Assembly: GCA_024398495.1 (NCBI GenBank)
Contig: JAKSJA010000011.1
Span: 1 to 53,452 of the forward strand
From: Bacteroidaceae bacterium
GTDB taxonomy: Bacteria > Bacteroidota > Bacteroidia > Bacteroidales > Bacteroidaceae
DNA: 53,452 nucleotides
Reading direction: 5' to 3'
In this document: piece after piece, positions 38,338-46,932 of the stretch
Layout of the letters: the number at the start of each line of letters is the position of its first letter
Numbering within the stretch: position 1 is the first letter of the stretch
Notes under the pieces: model-generated
Databases searched by the model: none
Told to the model about the DNA's origin: nothing
The model's input: the letters and a program-made list of their open reading frames with translations, nothing else
Translations under genes and position numbers: made by a program

Positions 38338-39723
38338 ATGACACACAGAGAAAGATTTTTTGCAACAGTGCAGCGCAAACCTGTTGACCGTCCTGCATCA
38401 TGGCTGGGACTTCCTGTCCCTGATGCTATTCCTAATCTATTAAAACATTTCAAAGTAAACACAATAGATGAACTGAAAAAGATTATTGATGATGATGTCT
38501 ATCCTATCTGTGTTCCTTATAATAATCCACCTACAAATGATATAGGCTGTTCCCTTGCGTTTGCAAAAAGTGGTGCAGACGGACGACAGGATGAACGGAC
38601 ACTTACTGCTCCGGGATTTTTCGAGGATATGACAGACCCTTCACTTGTTGAGACGTTTCCTTGGCCAAATCCAGAGGAGCATATAGATTTTAATAAATGT
38701 AGGGAACTAGCAAAAAATGCTCCGGATGATATGGCACGTATGGGTATCATGTGGGCAGCACATTTTCAAGATTCATGCTCTGCTTTTGGAATGGAGAATG
38801 CACTTATTACAATGATGGCATATCCGGAAATGTATAAAGCCGTCATTGATAGGATTACAAAATTTTATCTTGATTGTGGTGAAATTTTTTATGAGGCTAC
38901 AAAAGGATATTTGGATGCAGTGCTTATAGGTAATGATTTCGGTTCACAGAGTGGACTGATGGTTGATCCAGACAGCATACGAAAATATGTATTTCCTGGT
39001 ACAAAGGCACTTGTTGACCAAGCAAAGAGTTATGGACTTGTTGTTGTTCATCATTCTTGTGGGAGTATTTATCCAATCATAGATGATTTGTTTGATTTAG
39101 GCATAGATACCATTCATCCTATTCAGGCAAAAGCAAAAGATATGCAGGCAGAAAAGTTATCTGCAGACTTTGGAGACCATGGCAGTTTCTTTGGTGGTGT
39201 GGATGCACAGTATCTTCTTGTAAACGGTACTCCTGATGATGTGAAGGAAGATGTCCGTCGTCTAAAGCAGATATTCCCTACAGGACTTGTTATATCACCT
39301 TCTCATGAGGCTGTATTACCAGATATAAAACCAGAGAATATTGAAGCACTTTTCCAGGCTGTAAAAGAAGACAATAACCCCAAAATAGAAAAGAATATGA
39401 AAAGACGTTATGGACAGGTGATAGGTGTTGCACCTGGTAAATTGGAAGAGTACAAAAAACTTCATTCAGCAGTGTGGCCTAAGGTATTGGAGATGATAAA
39501 GGAATGTCATCTTGAAAATTACAGTATATATTATAAGGATGGTTATTTGTTCAGTTATTATGAATATACTGGCGACAACTACGAAGCAGACATGGCAAAG
39601 ATGGCCGCAGATCCTGAAACACAGCGTTGGTGGGATGTATGTATGCCTTGCCAGCAGCCTGTCCCTAATCGCGCCGAAGGCGAATGGTGGGCAGACATGG
39701 AAGAAGTCTTCCATCTGGATTGA
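38338..39723 (+). CDS. URO-D family protein fused to L-rhamnose mutarotase
   Basis: 461 residues with two domains. Residues 1-350 are a uroporphyrinogen-decarboxylase-like TIM barrel (MTHRERFFATVQRKPVDRP, GNDFGSQSGLMVDPDSIRKYVFPGTKALVDQAKSYGLVVVHHSCGSI), closer to the methyltransferase-like side of the family than to HemE. Residues of about 354-461 are a complete RhaM: EYKKLHSAVWPKV holds the catalytic Tyr and His, QRWWDVC the catalytic Trp, and the end EEVFHLD matches. RhaM interconverts the anomers of L-rhamnose. The fusion suggests that the barrel acts on rhamnose or a rhamnose-containing product. No rhamnose kinase or isomerase is nearby. Confidence 0.87.
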   Translation: MTHRERFFATVQRKPVDRPASWLGLPVPDAIPNLLKHFKVNTIDELKKIIDDDVYPICVPYNNPPTNDIGCSLAFAKSGADGRQDERTLTAPGFFEDMTDPSLVETFPWPNPEEHIDFNKCRELAKNAPDDMARMGIMWAAHFQDSCSAFGMENALITMMAYPEMYKAVIDRITKFYLDCGEIFYEATKGYLDAVLIGNDFGSQSGLMVDPDSIRKYVFPGTKALVDQAKSYGLVVVHHSCGSIYPIIDDLFDLGIDTIHPIQAKAKDMQAEKLSADFGDHGSFFGGVDAQYLLVNGTPDDVKEDVRRLKQIFPTGLVISPSHEAVLPDIKPENIEALFQAVKEDNNPKIEKNMKRRYGQVIGVAPGKLEEYKKLHSAVWPKVLEMIKECHLENYSIYYKDGYLFSYYEYTGDNYEADMAKMAADPETQRWWDVCMPCQQPVPNRAEGEWWADMEEVFHLD

Positions 39724-39738
39724 TAATTGAAAATTTTT

Positions 39739-39763
39739 CCCTTTCAGGATGATTTAGAAAGGG
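39739..39763. terminator. hairpin between convergent genes
   Basis: CCCTTTC (39739-39745) pairs with GAAAGGG (39757-39763). It lacks a clean T-run, so termination is uncertain. Confidence 0.4.
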
Positions 39764-39766
39764 TAT

Positions 39767-40675
39767 CTAATTCTTATTTACCAGCCATACTCCTGCGAAT
39801 ATGAGGAGTGTGGCTAGTAAGTTTTGTCCCGTTATCGCTGCAACTCCTATTATTACACTTACGATAGTTGCTGTAATAGGTTGTATGTAGTTGCAAATAG
39901 CAATGGAAGTAGGACTTATTGTTCTCTGTGCTATTGGCAGTAACAGATAAGAGAAACAAGAACCAAGGATTATGATATACAGTATATCAGCCCATCCTTC
40001 TACCCCCAATGCTGCCCAATGTATGGTAAAGATGTCACTTGCCGTAAATGGCAAGATGCAAACACCAGAAATAGTGAATAGCCATTTCATCAATGTAAGT
40101 GCATTGTATTTCTTTATTATGTTTGTAAAGAATATCAGATATGTCGCTCCAAACACCTGTGACAGGATACATAAGACATTTCCTATCAATGGATTACTGG
40201 CGTTCATATTATTGTCCTCCTGTCCATAAGTGACGAACATAAACAGCCCGATAAAACCTATTATTACTCCTGCAATATGGAAAAATTTCGGTTTCTGACG
40301 CAGAAATAAAGCACTCAATAATAGGGTAAAGAAAGGTGTCGTAGAGCACAATACCGACACATCGATAGGATATGTATATTTCATGGCAACCGTTGTCACC
40401 ACTTGTGTTCCTATGATTATCAGCAGTGATGCAATGATAAGTTTCCAGATATCTTTTGCATCTATTCTTGTGTAATTATAGTTATGATTTATATATGGAG
40501 TGATGATATCTACAATCCAGAAAAGTATTGCTCCTCCTACCATTCTTAGTGCAGATAATGTCATAGGGTCAATGACACCCATATTCAAGAATGATTTCAA
40601 CATAGGAGCCATTACACCCCAGATGATATTTGCTGCAAATATCGCTGTCAAACCATATATGAATCCTTTTTTCAT
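39767..40675 (-). CDS. EamA/DMT family transporter
   Basis: 302 residues with ten predicted membrane helices in two EamA repeats (first repeat FAANIIWGVMAPMLKSFL to about residue 150; second from about 160 to the end, with the ISPTSIAICNYIQPITATIVSVI block). Members export amino acids, metabolites or nucleotide sugars. The substrate cannot be read. It starts 4 bases after the trkH stop and is probably the last gene of the dxs-trkA-trkH transcript. Confidence 0.88.
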   Translation of the reverse strand: MKKGFIYGLTAIFAANIIWGVMAPMLKSFLNMGVIDPMTLSALRMVGGAILFWIVDIITPYINHNYNYTRIDAKDIWKLIIASLLIIIGTQVVTTVAMKYTYPIDVSVLCSTTPFFTLLLSALFLRQKPKFFHIAGVIIGFIGLFMFVTYGQEDNNMNASNPLIGNVLCILSQVFGATYLIFFTNIIKKYNALTLMKWLFTISGVCILPFTASDIFTIHWAALGVEGWADILYIIILGSCFSYLLLPIAQRTISPTSIAICNYIQPITATIVSVIIGVAAITGQNLLATLLIFAGVWLVNKN

Positions 40676-40679
40676 GAAA

Positions 40680-42131
40680 TCAGTTGTCTTTCCAGAATGC
40701 CTTGGTAAAAATTATCAATACGGAGAATATCTCAAGACGGCCGACGAGCATCAGTATGCTGCAGAACCATTTTAGTGCATCTGGGAGTGCCGACCATGCC
40801 AACATTCCGTCTATACTCTGCCCGAAAGCAGGGCCGCAGTTGGATAGGCAACTGATGACTATGGTAAACGATTTCTGCATAGGAATGTCGCATGCTATGA
40901 ACACAGCACTTGAAATCATCACTATTATTATATAGACAGTAAGGAATGCTGTCAGTGTGGCCTTGTTTCCGCGTGTCATCATGTGTCCGTTCAGTCGTGC
41001 CGGCAAGATAGCATTAGGATGTAATATATGCTTGAATTCGTTGCGTGCCAATTTCAGAAGCATCAGCACACGTACACTCTTTATTCCGCCACTGGTACTG
41101 CCGGCACATGCTCCCATAATCATACAGAATGCCAGTATAAACCATGTAAAGGCAGGCCATGTTCCCGTATCTTCACTGCATAGTCCTGTTGAAGAAATTA
41201 TTGATGTCACCTCAAACAACGAGGCACGGAAGGCATGTTCCACATCCCAGCCACGTTTTGTCAACAGCATAATAAATACGATTATTGTTGCTGTTATCAG
41301 TACCCCAACAAAGAACCGTATCTCATTATCTTTGAAAAAAGTCTTTATCTTGAAACGGAACAGGAGAGTATATAGTAATGTGAAGTTTATACCTGCGAGG
41401 AACATAAAGACAATCTCAATATATTCTATTGTTGCAGAATTAAACATTGCAATGCCCCCGCCATACGGAGTATTACCACCAGAAGCAGTAGTGACCATAG
41501 CATAGTTTATACTGTCAAAAACGTCCATACCGGCCAACCATAGACATATTATACATGCAGCAGTAACAGAAAGATATGTAGCCCATATCCATCGTGCATT
41601 TGTTGTGATACGTGGATGTACTCTTGATTTCGAAATGCCAGTAGCCTCTGCGGCAAATATCTTTATGTCACCGTCAGTAAAAGACGGTATGATGGCTATG
41701 GTAAAGAATACTATTCCTAAACCTCCTATCCATTGTGTTAATGATTGCCAGAAAATCAATCCGTGTGATTTCTGTAAATCTGAAACAGATATACCAGTAG
41801 TGGTAAAGCAAGATATAGCCTCAAAAAATGCATCTGTAAAGTTATCTATATATCCGCTCAACAGATACGGCATCGTACCGGCAAGAGAGAAGACCAGCCA
41901 TGAGGCTGTCACTACAAGATAAGAATCTCTCCGTGTAAGATAGTCATCTGCACCTCGTCCATATCTCATAAATAGAAAACTGCCAATGGCGGTGACTACA
42001 AAGGAAACAAGGAATGGCAACATGTCATCTTCTCCGTAGCATACGGAGATTATGCCGCAGAGAAGCATCATTACTGTTTCAAAATAGAGTAGTATGCCTA
42101 TGATTTTGGAAACGAGTTTTAAGTTTCTCAT
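40680..42131 (-). CDS. trkH: Trk-type potassium uptake membrane subunit TrkH
   Basis: 483 residues forming the K+ channel of the Trk system. Filter-like repeats are visible: CFTTTGIS (first), VTTASGGNT (second), ISSTGLC (third) and SCLSNCGPAFG (fourth), each carrying the key Gly. Regulation is through the TrkA subunit encoded 15 bases upstream. Confidence 0.95.
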   Translation of the reverse strand: MRNLKLVSKIIGILLYFETVMMLLCGIISVCYGEDDMLPFLVSFVVTAIGSFLFMRYGRGADDYLTRRDSYLVVTASWLVFSLAGTMPYLLSGYIDNFTDAFFEAISCFTTTGISVSDLQKSHGLIFWQSLTQWIGGLGIVFFTIAIIPSFTDGDIKIFAAEATGISKSRVHPRITTNARWIWATYLSVTAACIICLWLAGMDVFDSINYAMVTTASGGNTPYGGGIAMFNSATIEYIEIVFMFLAGINFTLLYTLLFRFKIKTFFKDNEIRFFVGVLITATIIVFIMLLTKRGWDVEHAFRASLFEVTSIISSTGLCSEDTGTWPAFTWFILAFCMIMGACAGSTSGGIKSVRVLMLLKLARNEFKHILHPNAILPARLNGHMMTRGNKATLTAFLTVYIIIVMISSAVFIACDIPMQKSFTIVISCLSNCGPAFGQSIDGMLAWSALPDALKWFCSILMLVGRLEIFSVLIIFTKAFWKDN

Positions 42132-42146
42132 CTTTGTCAGTGATGA

Positions 42147-43490
42147 TTAGTGGAATAATTTTTCTATTTTTCTTATCATCGTCTCGTAGCAGAATACCAC
42201 CACGCGGTCACCCGGCAATATCTGTGTGTTACCGTTTACCAGAGTTCCTACATTGTCGCGTACCAGTCCGCCAATGGTCATCTCTGGCGGGAGTTTGAGG
42301 TCTTTTACGAGTTTCTTCGTTATCTTTGCTCCTTCATGTACGATAAATTCGGCAACATCCGCATGGGCAGTCATCATGAACTTGACATTTCGCACTTCTC
42401 CCTGCAGCATCATCTGATAAATATGTCCTGCTGATATTGTGCGTTTGTTGACAAGAGTGCCGATGTCAAGGCTTTCCGCCATGCTTACATAATCGATGTT
42501 ATCCACCATCGCTACCGTCTTTCTCACACCGAAACGCTTGGCAGCCAGGCACGACAATATGTTTGTTTCCGTATTATTCGTCAGCGCGATGAAGGCCTGA
42601 GTATTCTTTATCCCTTCTTCGGACAATAGTGAAAGATCACGTCCGTCACCGTTGATGACGAGTACGTTTTCCCTGTCTATGAGTTCATTGAGTTTTTCAC
42701 AGCGGTGTTCATCCTTTTCGATTATCTTGACATTCATATTGTCGGGTATCAGTTTTGCCGTTCTCACGGCAGTCTTGCCTCCACCCATGATAATGACATT
42801 TTTCACATCCTCATATCCGTCTTTCCCGACAAGTTTTTTGATATAAGGTATTTTTTCTTTCACCGTCATGAAATATGCTATGTCACCCAGCATAAGTTGG
42901 TCACCGCCTTTCGGTATCAGTGTATGCCCTTTACGTTTGATGGCGACGATATGGAAAGGTTCCTCATGCCGTGCCAGTTCCATGAGAGTCTGGTTTAATA
43001 TCTCGCAGCCCTCACGCAATTTAATACCGAGCATGATGAGCTCGCCATTATATACATCCCATCTCAGACGTGCCCAACTGAATTTCAGACTTTTTACGAT
43101 GTCATTGGCAGCCAGCAGTTCCGGATAGATAAGGTCATCAATACCAATGTCCGTGAATACCTTTTGTACTTCCGGTGACATGTATTCCGGATTGTCTATC
43201 CTGGCAATGGTCTTCTTTGCTCCCAATGCCTTGGCAATGCTGCAACTGGCAGTGTTGACATTTTCATCCGCCTGTACAGCAACAAAGAGGTCTGCGTTTG
43301 CTATCCCCGCTTCCTTCAATGTCTGTATGCTTGTAGGCGAGGCGTTGACGGTCATCAGGTCAAGGTCATTCGACATCCCCGACAGCGTTTCTTCGTCCTC
43401 ATCAATGAGAACGATGTCCTCTCTGTCTCTGCTGAGCAGTTTGGACAGATGTATCCCTATACTGTTTGCACCGGAAATAATGATTTTCAT
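42147..43490 (-). CDS. trkA: Trk system potassium transport regulatory subunit TrkA
   Basis: 447 residues with two RCK (KTN plus TrkA-C) units. The first NAD(H)-binding fold opens [20 protein letters not shown]; the second is [17 protein letters not shown] (about residue 230), each followed by a TrkA-C domain with [13 protein letters not shown] and [13 protein letters not shown]. It is a cytoplasmic ring that gates TrkH in response to nucleotides. It overlaps the dxs stop by 4 bases (ATGA). Confidence 0.95.
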   Translation of the reverse strand: MKIIISGANSIGIHLSKLLSRDREDIVLIDEDEETLSGMSNDLDLMTVNASPTSIQTLKEAGIANADLFVAVQADENVNTASCSIAKALGAKKTIARIDNPEYMSPEVQKVFTDIGIDDLIYPELLAANDIVKSLKFSWARLRWDVYNGELIMLGIKLREGCEILNQTLMELARHEEPFHIVAIKRKGHTLIPKGGDQLMLGDIAYFMTVKEKIPYIKKLVGKDGYEDVKNVIIMGGGKTAVRTAKLIPDNMNVKIIEKDEHRCEKLNELIDRENVLVINGDGRDLSLLSEEGIKNTQAFIALTNNTETNILSCLAAKRFGVRKTVAMVDNIDYVSMAESLDIGTLVNKRTISAGHIYQMMLQGEVRNVKFMMTAHADVAEFIVHEGAKITKKLVKDLKLPPEMTIGGLVRDNVGTLVNGNTQILPGDRVVVFCYETMIRKIEKLFH

Positions 43491-45355
43491 ATCAGTCTGT
43501 TTATTTGTTCGGCTATGGATTCTTCATCCAGACCTACAAGTTTCATCAGTTCACTTACACATCCGTGTTCCACAAATTCATCAGGCAGTCCCATACGCAC
43601 CACATGCGTTTCATACCCATTGTCCTGCAGCCATTCCGTTACGGCAGAGCCCATGCCGCCGTTTCTCACGCCGTTTTCCACCGTTATGATTGTCTTGTAT
43701 CTTTCTCCTATTTCCCGCAGCAACTCTTCGTCAAGCGGTTTTACAAAACGCATGTCATAATGTGCCACGTCAGGTATGGTCTGCAGTACCTTCCGTACCT
43801 TGTATCCTATCGGACCTATTGACAGCACGGCAGTCTTGTTGCCATCCCGCAGTTTTCTTCCTTTTCCCACAGGAATCTCCTCAAATGGGCATTGCCAGTC
43901 TAAAAGTTCTCCTTTCCCTCGTGGATAGCGTATCACGAAAGTACCCTTCCCCGGCAGTTGTGCCGTGTACATCATCTTCCGCAGTTCCGTCTCGTCCATC
44001 GGTGAGCAGATGGTGATGTTAGGTATCGGCCGCAGATAAGCCATGTCGAAAGCACCATGATGAGTCGCACCGTCTTCGCCCACGATGCCGGCTCTGTCAA
44101 GGCATATCACCACAGGCAGGTCAAGCATTGCCGCGTCGTGGATGATATTATCGTATGCACGCTGGGCAAAAGAACTGTATATGTTACAGAAAGGGATTAG
44201 CCCGTTTATCGCCATTCCACCGGAGAATGTCACCGCATGACCCTCTGCTATGCCTACATCAAAAGTCCTTTCCGGCATCTCCTTCATCAGGATGTTCATG
44301 CTGCATCCCGAAGGCATGGCAGGGGTGACGCCTATTATTTTTTCATTCTGTTGTGCCAGTTCAAGAAGCGTCCGTCCGAACACCTCTTGGTATTTCAGTG
44401 GCTGTTCAGTATTATTTTCCGTGATGCGTTCTCCCGTATCAGGGTCGAACATTCCGGGTGCATGGAAGATGGTCGGATTCTCCTCCGCCGGTTTGTATCC
44501 CTTGCCTTTCACGGTGTGAATATGAAGTATTTTCGGCCCCGTCATATCCTTTATCTCTTTCAGCACACGCACCATCTCGATGACGTTATGTCCGTCAATA
44601 GGACCGAAGTAGCGTATGTCCATGCCCTCAAAGATATTCTGCTGCTGCGACAGCAGCGACTTTATGGCATTGTTGAAACGTATTATGGATTTCTTCCTCT
44701 GCTCATCCAGCATACCGCGGTTATGCAGCCAGTTGGAAATCTTGAAACGTACCCTGTTGTAGTTTTTATTCGTGTTGAGATGCAGCAGATAGTCCTTCAT
44801 CCCCCCGACACTCCTGTCGATGCTCATGTTGTTGTCATTGAGGATGATGAGCATGTCGTTAGGATATTGTGATGCATTGTTGAGCCCCTCATACGCCAGA
44901 CCGCCGCTCATGGCACCGTCACCGATAATCGCAACGACGTGTTCCGGTTTCTCTTTCAGTTTCTTTGCCGCCACCGCCATGCCAAGTGCGGCAGAGATGG
45001 AGTTGCTGGCATGACCGCACACGAAGGTATCGTATTCGCTTTCCGCAGGAGTAGGAAACGGACGCAGTCCGCCGAACTTCCTGTTGGTGGAAAAAATCTT
45101 CCGTCTGCCAGTGAGAATCTTATGCCCGTAAGCCTGATGCCCCACGTCCCACACCAACTTGTCCTTTGGCGTGTCGTACACGTAGTGCAGAGCCACCGTC
45201 ATCTCCACCGTGCCCAGCGAAGAACCCAGATGCCCCGGATTGTTCGCCAGTTCCTCAATGAGAAACTGTCTCAACTCGTCGCACACCTGAGGTAATTGGT
45301 TCACGTTAAGCCTACGCAGGTCACATGGTATTTCTATCTTATCTAATAGTCTCAA
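43487..45355 (-). CDS. dxs: 1-deoxy-D-xylulose-5-phosphate synthase
   Basis: 622 residues. It makes DXP from pyruvate and glyceraldehyde-3-phosphate, the first step of MEP isoprenoid synthesis. The thiamine diphosphate site [17 protein letters not shown], the substrate-site histidines in [10 protein letters not shown] and [18 protein letters not shown], and [21 protein letters not shown] are all present. The operon dxs-trkA-trkH-EamA is tightly packed. Its promoter at 45384-45415 lies in the end of a palindromic element. Confidence 0.96.
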   Translation of the reverse strand: MRLLDKIEIPCDLRRLNVNQLPQVCDELRQFLIEELANNPGHLGSSLGTVEMTVALHYVYDTPKDKLVWDVGHQAYGHKILTGRRKIFSTNRKFGGLRPFPTPAESEYDTFVCGHASNSISAALGMAVAAKKLKEKPEHVVAIIGDGAMSGGLAYEGLNNASQYPNDMLIILNDNNMSIDRSVGGMKDYLLHLNTNKNYNRVRFKISNWLHNRGMLDEQRKKSIIRFNNAIKSLLSQQQNIFEGMDIRYFGPIDGHNVIEMVRVLKEIKDMTGPKILHIHTVKGKGYKPAEENPTIFHAPGMFDPDTGERITENNTEQPLKYQEVFGRTLLELAQQNEKIIGVTPAMPSGCSMNILMKEMPERTFDVGIAEGHAVTFSGGMAINGLIPFCNIYSSFAQRAYDNIIHDAAMLDLPVVICLDRAGIVGEDGATHHGAFDMAYLRPIPNITICSPMDETELRKMMYTAQLPGKGTFVIRYPRGKGELLDWQCPFEEIPVGKGRKLRDGNKTAVLSIGPIGYKVRKVLQTIPDVAHYDMRFVKPLDEELLREIGERYKTIITVENGVRNGGMGSAVTEWLQDNGYETHVVRMGLPDEFVEHGCVSELMKLVGLDEESIAEQINRLI

Positions 45356-45383
45356 AATTCTTATAGAATTTAATTCGCGGGGT

Positions 45384-45415
45384 CAAAATTAGTGCAAATC
45401 AAGGACAATGCCAAA
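45384..45415 (-). promoter_or_regulatory. dxs operon promoter
   Basis: On the minus strand TTTG (45412-45415) and TAATTTTG (45384-45391) are 20 bases apart. The leader would be about 20 bases. The promoter coincides with the left end of the palindromic element at 45386-45532. Confidence 0.7.
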
Positions 45416-45532
45416 ATAAATTTTATTTATTTCTTTATTGTGTTGAAAAGTCGCGAAATGCATTTCAGGGATTTTTCAACACAATAAAAAAGGAAACATT
45501 GTTTCTGGCATTGTCTTGATGTAGCCTAATTT
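45386..45532. repeat. 147-bp palindromic (MITE-like) element upstream of dxs
   Basis: The ends are imperfect inverted repeats of about 26 bp (45386-45412 with 45507-45532), both running from AAATTAG to ACAATGCC. Inside is a perfect 16-bp inverted repeat (45434-45449 with 45473-45488), and at the centre the palindrome GAAATGCATTTC (45455-45466). All three layers share one axis near 45460. It has no coding capacity. Confidence 0.65.
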
Positions 45533-45551
45533 CAACGAAGTTAAAGTTAGT

Positions 45552-45576
45552 GCATTGTCTTGATGTAGCCTAATTT
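45552..45576. repeat. extra copy of the right end of the palindromic element
   Basis: An exact 25-bp direct repeat of 45508-45532, 44 bases further right. A 13-bp copy of the left end (TTAGTGCAAATCA, 45389-45401) recurs at 45693-45705. Confidence 0.8.
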
Positions 45577-45743
45577 AAGGATGTTCATCCTTTTCTTCCT
45601 CCTCAATTCGGCAAACTATAAACGAGTTTATCTCTGCTCTCATTTCGTCGTCAGTTCACCGCAGTCAAAATTACAACAAACCGCAGATAAAGTTAGTGCA
45701 AATCATTTCCCACCCTGTTCCTCACTCCACCGCAAGATATGGT
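45577..45743. other. non-coding spacer
   Basis: Pyrimidine-rich DNA with the 13-bp element at 45693-45705 but no credible gene. A 65-codon frame (45581-45778) is low-complexity and runs into the repeat array, so it is not called. Confidence 0.5.
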
Positions 45744-46271
45744 CAATTATTTACGACGAGGTGTACAATTCTTCATGATGTTATGACCTGTCATTTGTGA
45801 TGCGTCGCCCTATTCTATGTGATGCGCGTTGGTGTCTGACGTGGAGTTCGCTGTCTCCTTTTTTGTACTTCGTTGTGTGTTGATGTGAAGTTCGGTGTGT
45901 AGGTGCTAGCAGTTACGGCCGTAGGTGCTAGGTCTTACGCTCGTAGGTGCTAGGTCTTATGCCCGTAACTGCTAGCACCTACACACCGCTCGTCACAAAG
46001 GGTGACACCGCTCGTGCGAAAGGAGGGCAACGCTCGTCACAAAGGAGGACAACGAACTTTATGTCAACAAGGTCATAACGTCATAAATGATAGGCCACAG
46101 CTTCAGGTATAATTGCTTATAACTTCAAGTATGGCAGGCCACATCTTCAAGTAAGGTAGACCGTAAGATGAGGAATGGTGTTTTGTAAGATGCGGTCTGG
46201 TAGGTAGTAAGATAGAGTACGTTGTTTTGCAAGGTAAGGTATGGATTGATGTAAGATTGAATCCAGGTACG
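45744..46271. repeat. array of about 24 consecutive 22-bp units in exact register
   Basis: Cutting the sequence every 22 bases from 45744 gives related neighbours with no slip over 528 bp. Examples: TGTGATGCG at 45796 and 45818; units ending CG(T/C/G)TG at 45831, 45853, 45875 and 45897; AGGTGCTAG at 45901, 45923 and 45945; CGCTCGT three times from 45987; CTTCA at 46101, 46123 and 46145; G(T/C)AAG(A/G)T at 46163, 46185, 46207, 46229 and 46251. Families change orientation along the array. The period is not a multiple of three and no frame stays open, so it is non-coding. Confidence 0.75.
45893..45988. repeat. 26-bp perfect inverted repeat inside the 22-bp array
   Basis: Arms 45893-45918 and 45963-45988 are exact reverse complements. 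The 44-base loop holds two near-identical 22-bp units (45920-45941 and 45942-45963). Weaker complementarity continues outward to about 45766 and 46095, making an imperfect palindrome of roughly 330 bp. Confidence 0.85.
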
Positions 46272-46290
46272 ACAGAGTTAAGTAAGATAC

Positions 46291-46361
46291 AAAAAGAAAT
46301 GCTTAAACCGTAGATACCTCCAATAAAGAAGGTACTCCAGCTACTGTCATTCAAGCATTTC
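46291..46361 (-). ncRNA. candidate small RNA (about 70 nt) reading toward the 22-bp array
   Basis: On the minus strand the -7 box TACCTTTG (46367-46374, with a TTG 18 bases further up) is followed by a nested stem. The outer pair is GAAATGCTT/AAGCATTTC (46353-46361 with 46296-46304), the next CTAC/GTAG (46341-46344 with 46310-46313), and the inner AGGTA/TACCT (46330-46334 with 46315-46319). Five Ts follow the outer stem. This is a compact promoter-structured RNA-terminator unit. It could be a small RNA or a terminated leader of a longer transcript through the array. Confidence 0.5.
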
Positions 46362-46366
46362 TGGTG

Positions 46367-46374
46367 CAAAGGTA
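46367..46374 (-). promoter_or_regulatory. -7 element of the candidate small RNA
   Basis: TACCTTTG on the minus strand. The -33 candidate is a TTG at 46393-46395 with an 18-base spacer, slightly short. Confidence 0.45.
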
Positions 46375-46599
46375 CGAAAAAAATTGAAAATACAATATTA
46401 TTAAAATTGCACTTTTTTGTTTTTGTTTTTGTTTCGGGAAATTATTTGTAACTTCGCAACAAGTAAAATAAGTCTAAAAGTTTATGTCTATTAGATAATA
46501 GATAGCTATGATATTACATACAGGCAAGCTTGTTAATGTACTTAGAAACAAGTGTGCCTATGCAGAGAATGTATTTGGATAAATCCTTAAGTTCAAAAA

Positions 46600-46854
46600 A
46601 TGGTAGAGAAACTCGGAAACAAGTCTATTTTCGAAAAGTGTATCAACATTCGTACATCCAACTTCCGCTTTGGGGACAAGATGAAGTATTACAATGACTA
46701 TCCAACATCTAAAGGTGATGGCAAGAAAGCTACCTACGTTGAGGAGTTGAAGCAGTTGTCAAAGACCAATACTGACTTTACCGAAGCAGACATCAAGGAA
46801 AGAACTAACACCATCCTCGAAGCTTTTGGAATGTTCCAGTCTAGCAAAGTGTGA
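46600..46854 (+). pseudogene. C-terminal remnant of a DUF262/DUF1524 (GmrSD-like) restriction enzyme
   Basis: 84 codons. The sequence LGNKSIFEKCINIRTSNFRFGDKMKYY followed by FTEADIKERTNTILEAF resembles the last 80 residues of DUF1524 domains in type IV, GmrSD-like enzymes that restrict modified phage DNA. The whole DUF262 ParB-like nuclease part and the HNH core are missing. A stop codon lies three codons before the ATG. A TAACTTCG box at 46449-46456 could still drive it, so a short expressed protein is not excluded. The family call is from memory of motif shape. Confidence 0.5.
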
Positions 46855-46932
46855 TTCCGCATTCGCCGTACATACGGATGAAACAAACGACTGAGCCGGA
46901 GCCTGTCAAAGAGTTTGCAGTCTCTTCATGTC

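Noticed and set aside
45581-45778. 65-codon plus-strand frame
   Set aside because: Low complexity, no family features, and it enters the repeat array.
45744-46271. 22-bp array as a CRISPR
   Set aside because: There are no identical repeats separated by unique spacers, no cas genes, and the units drift continuously in sequence and orientation.
46103-46369. 88-codon minus-strand frame over the array and small RNA
   Set aside because: It runs through the 22-bp units and the hairpin, its composition follows the repeats, and the sRNA terminator lies inside it.
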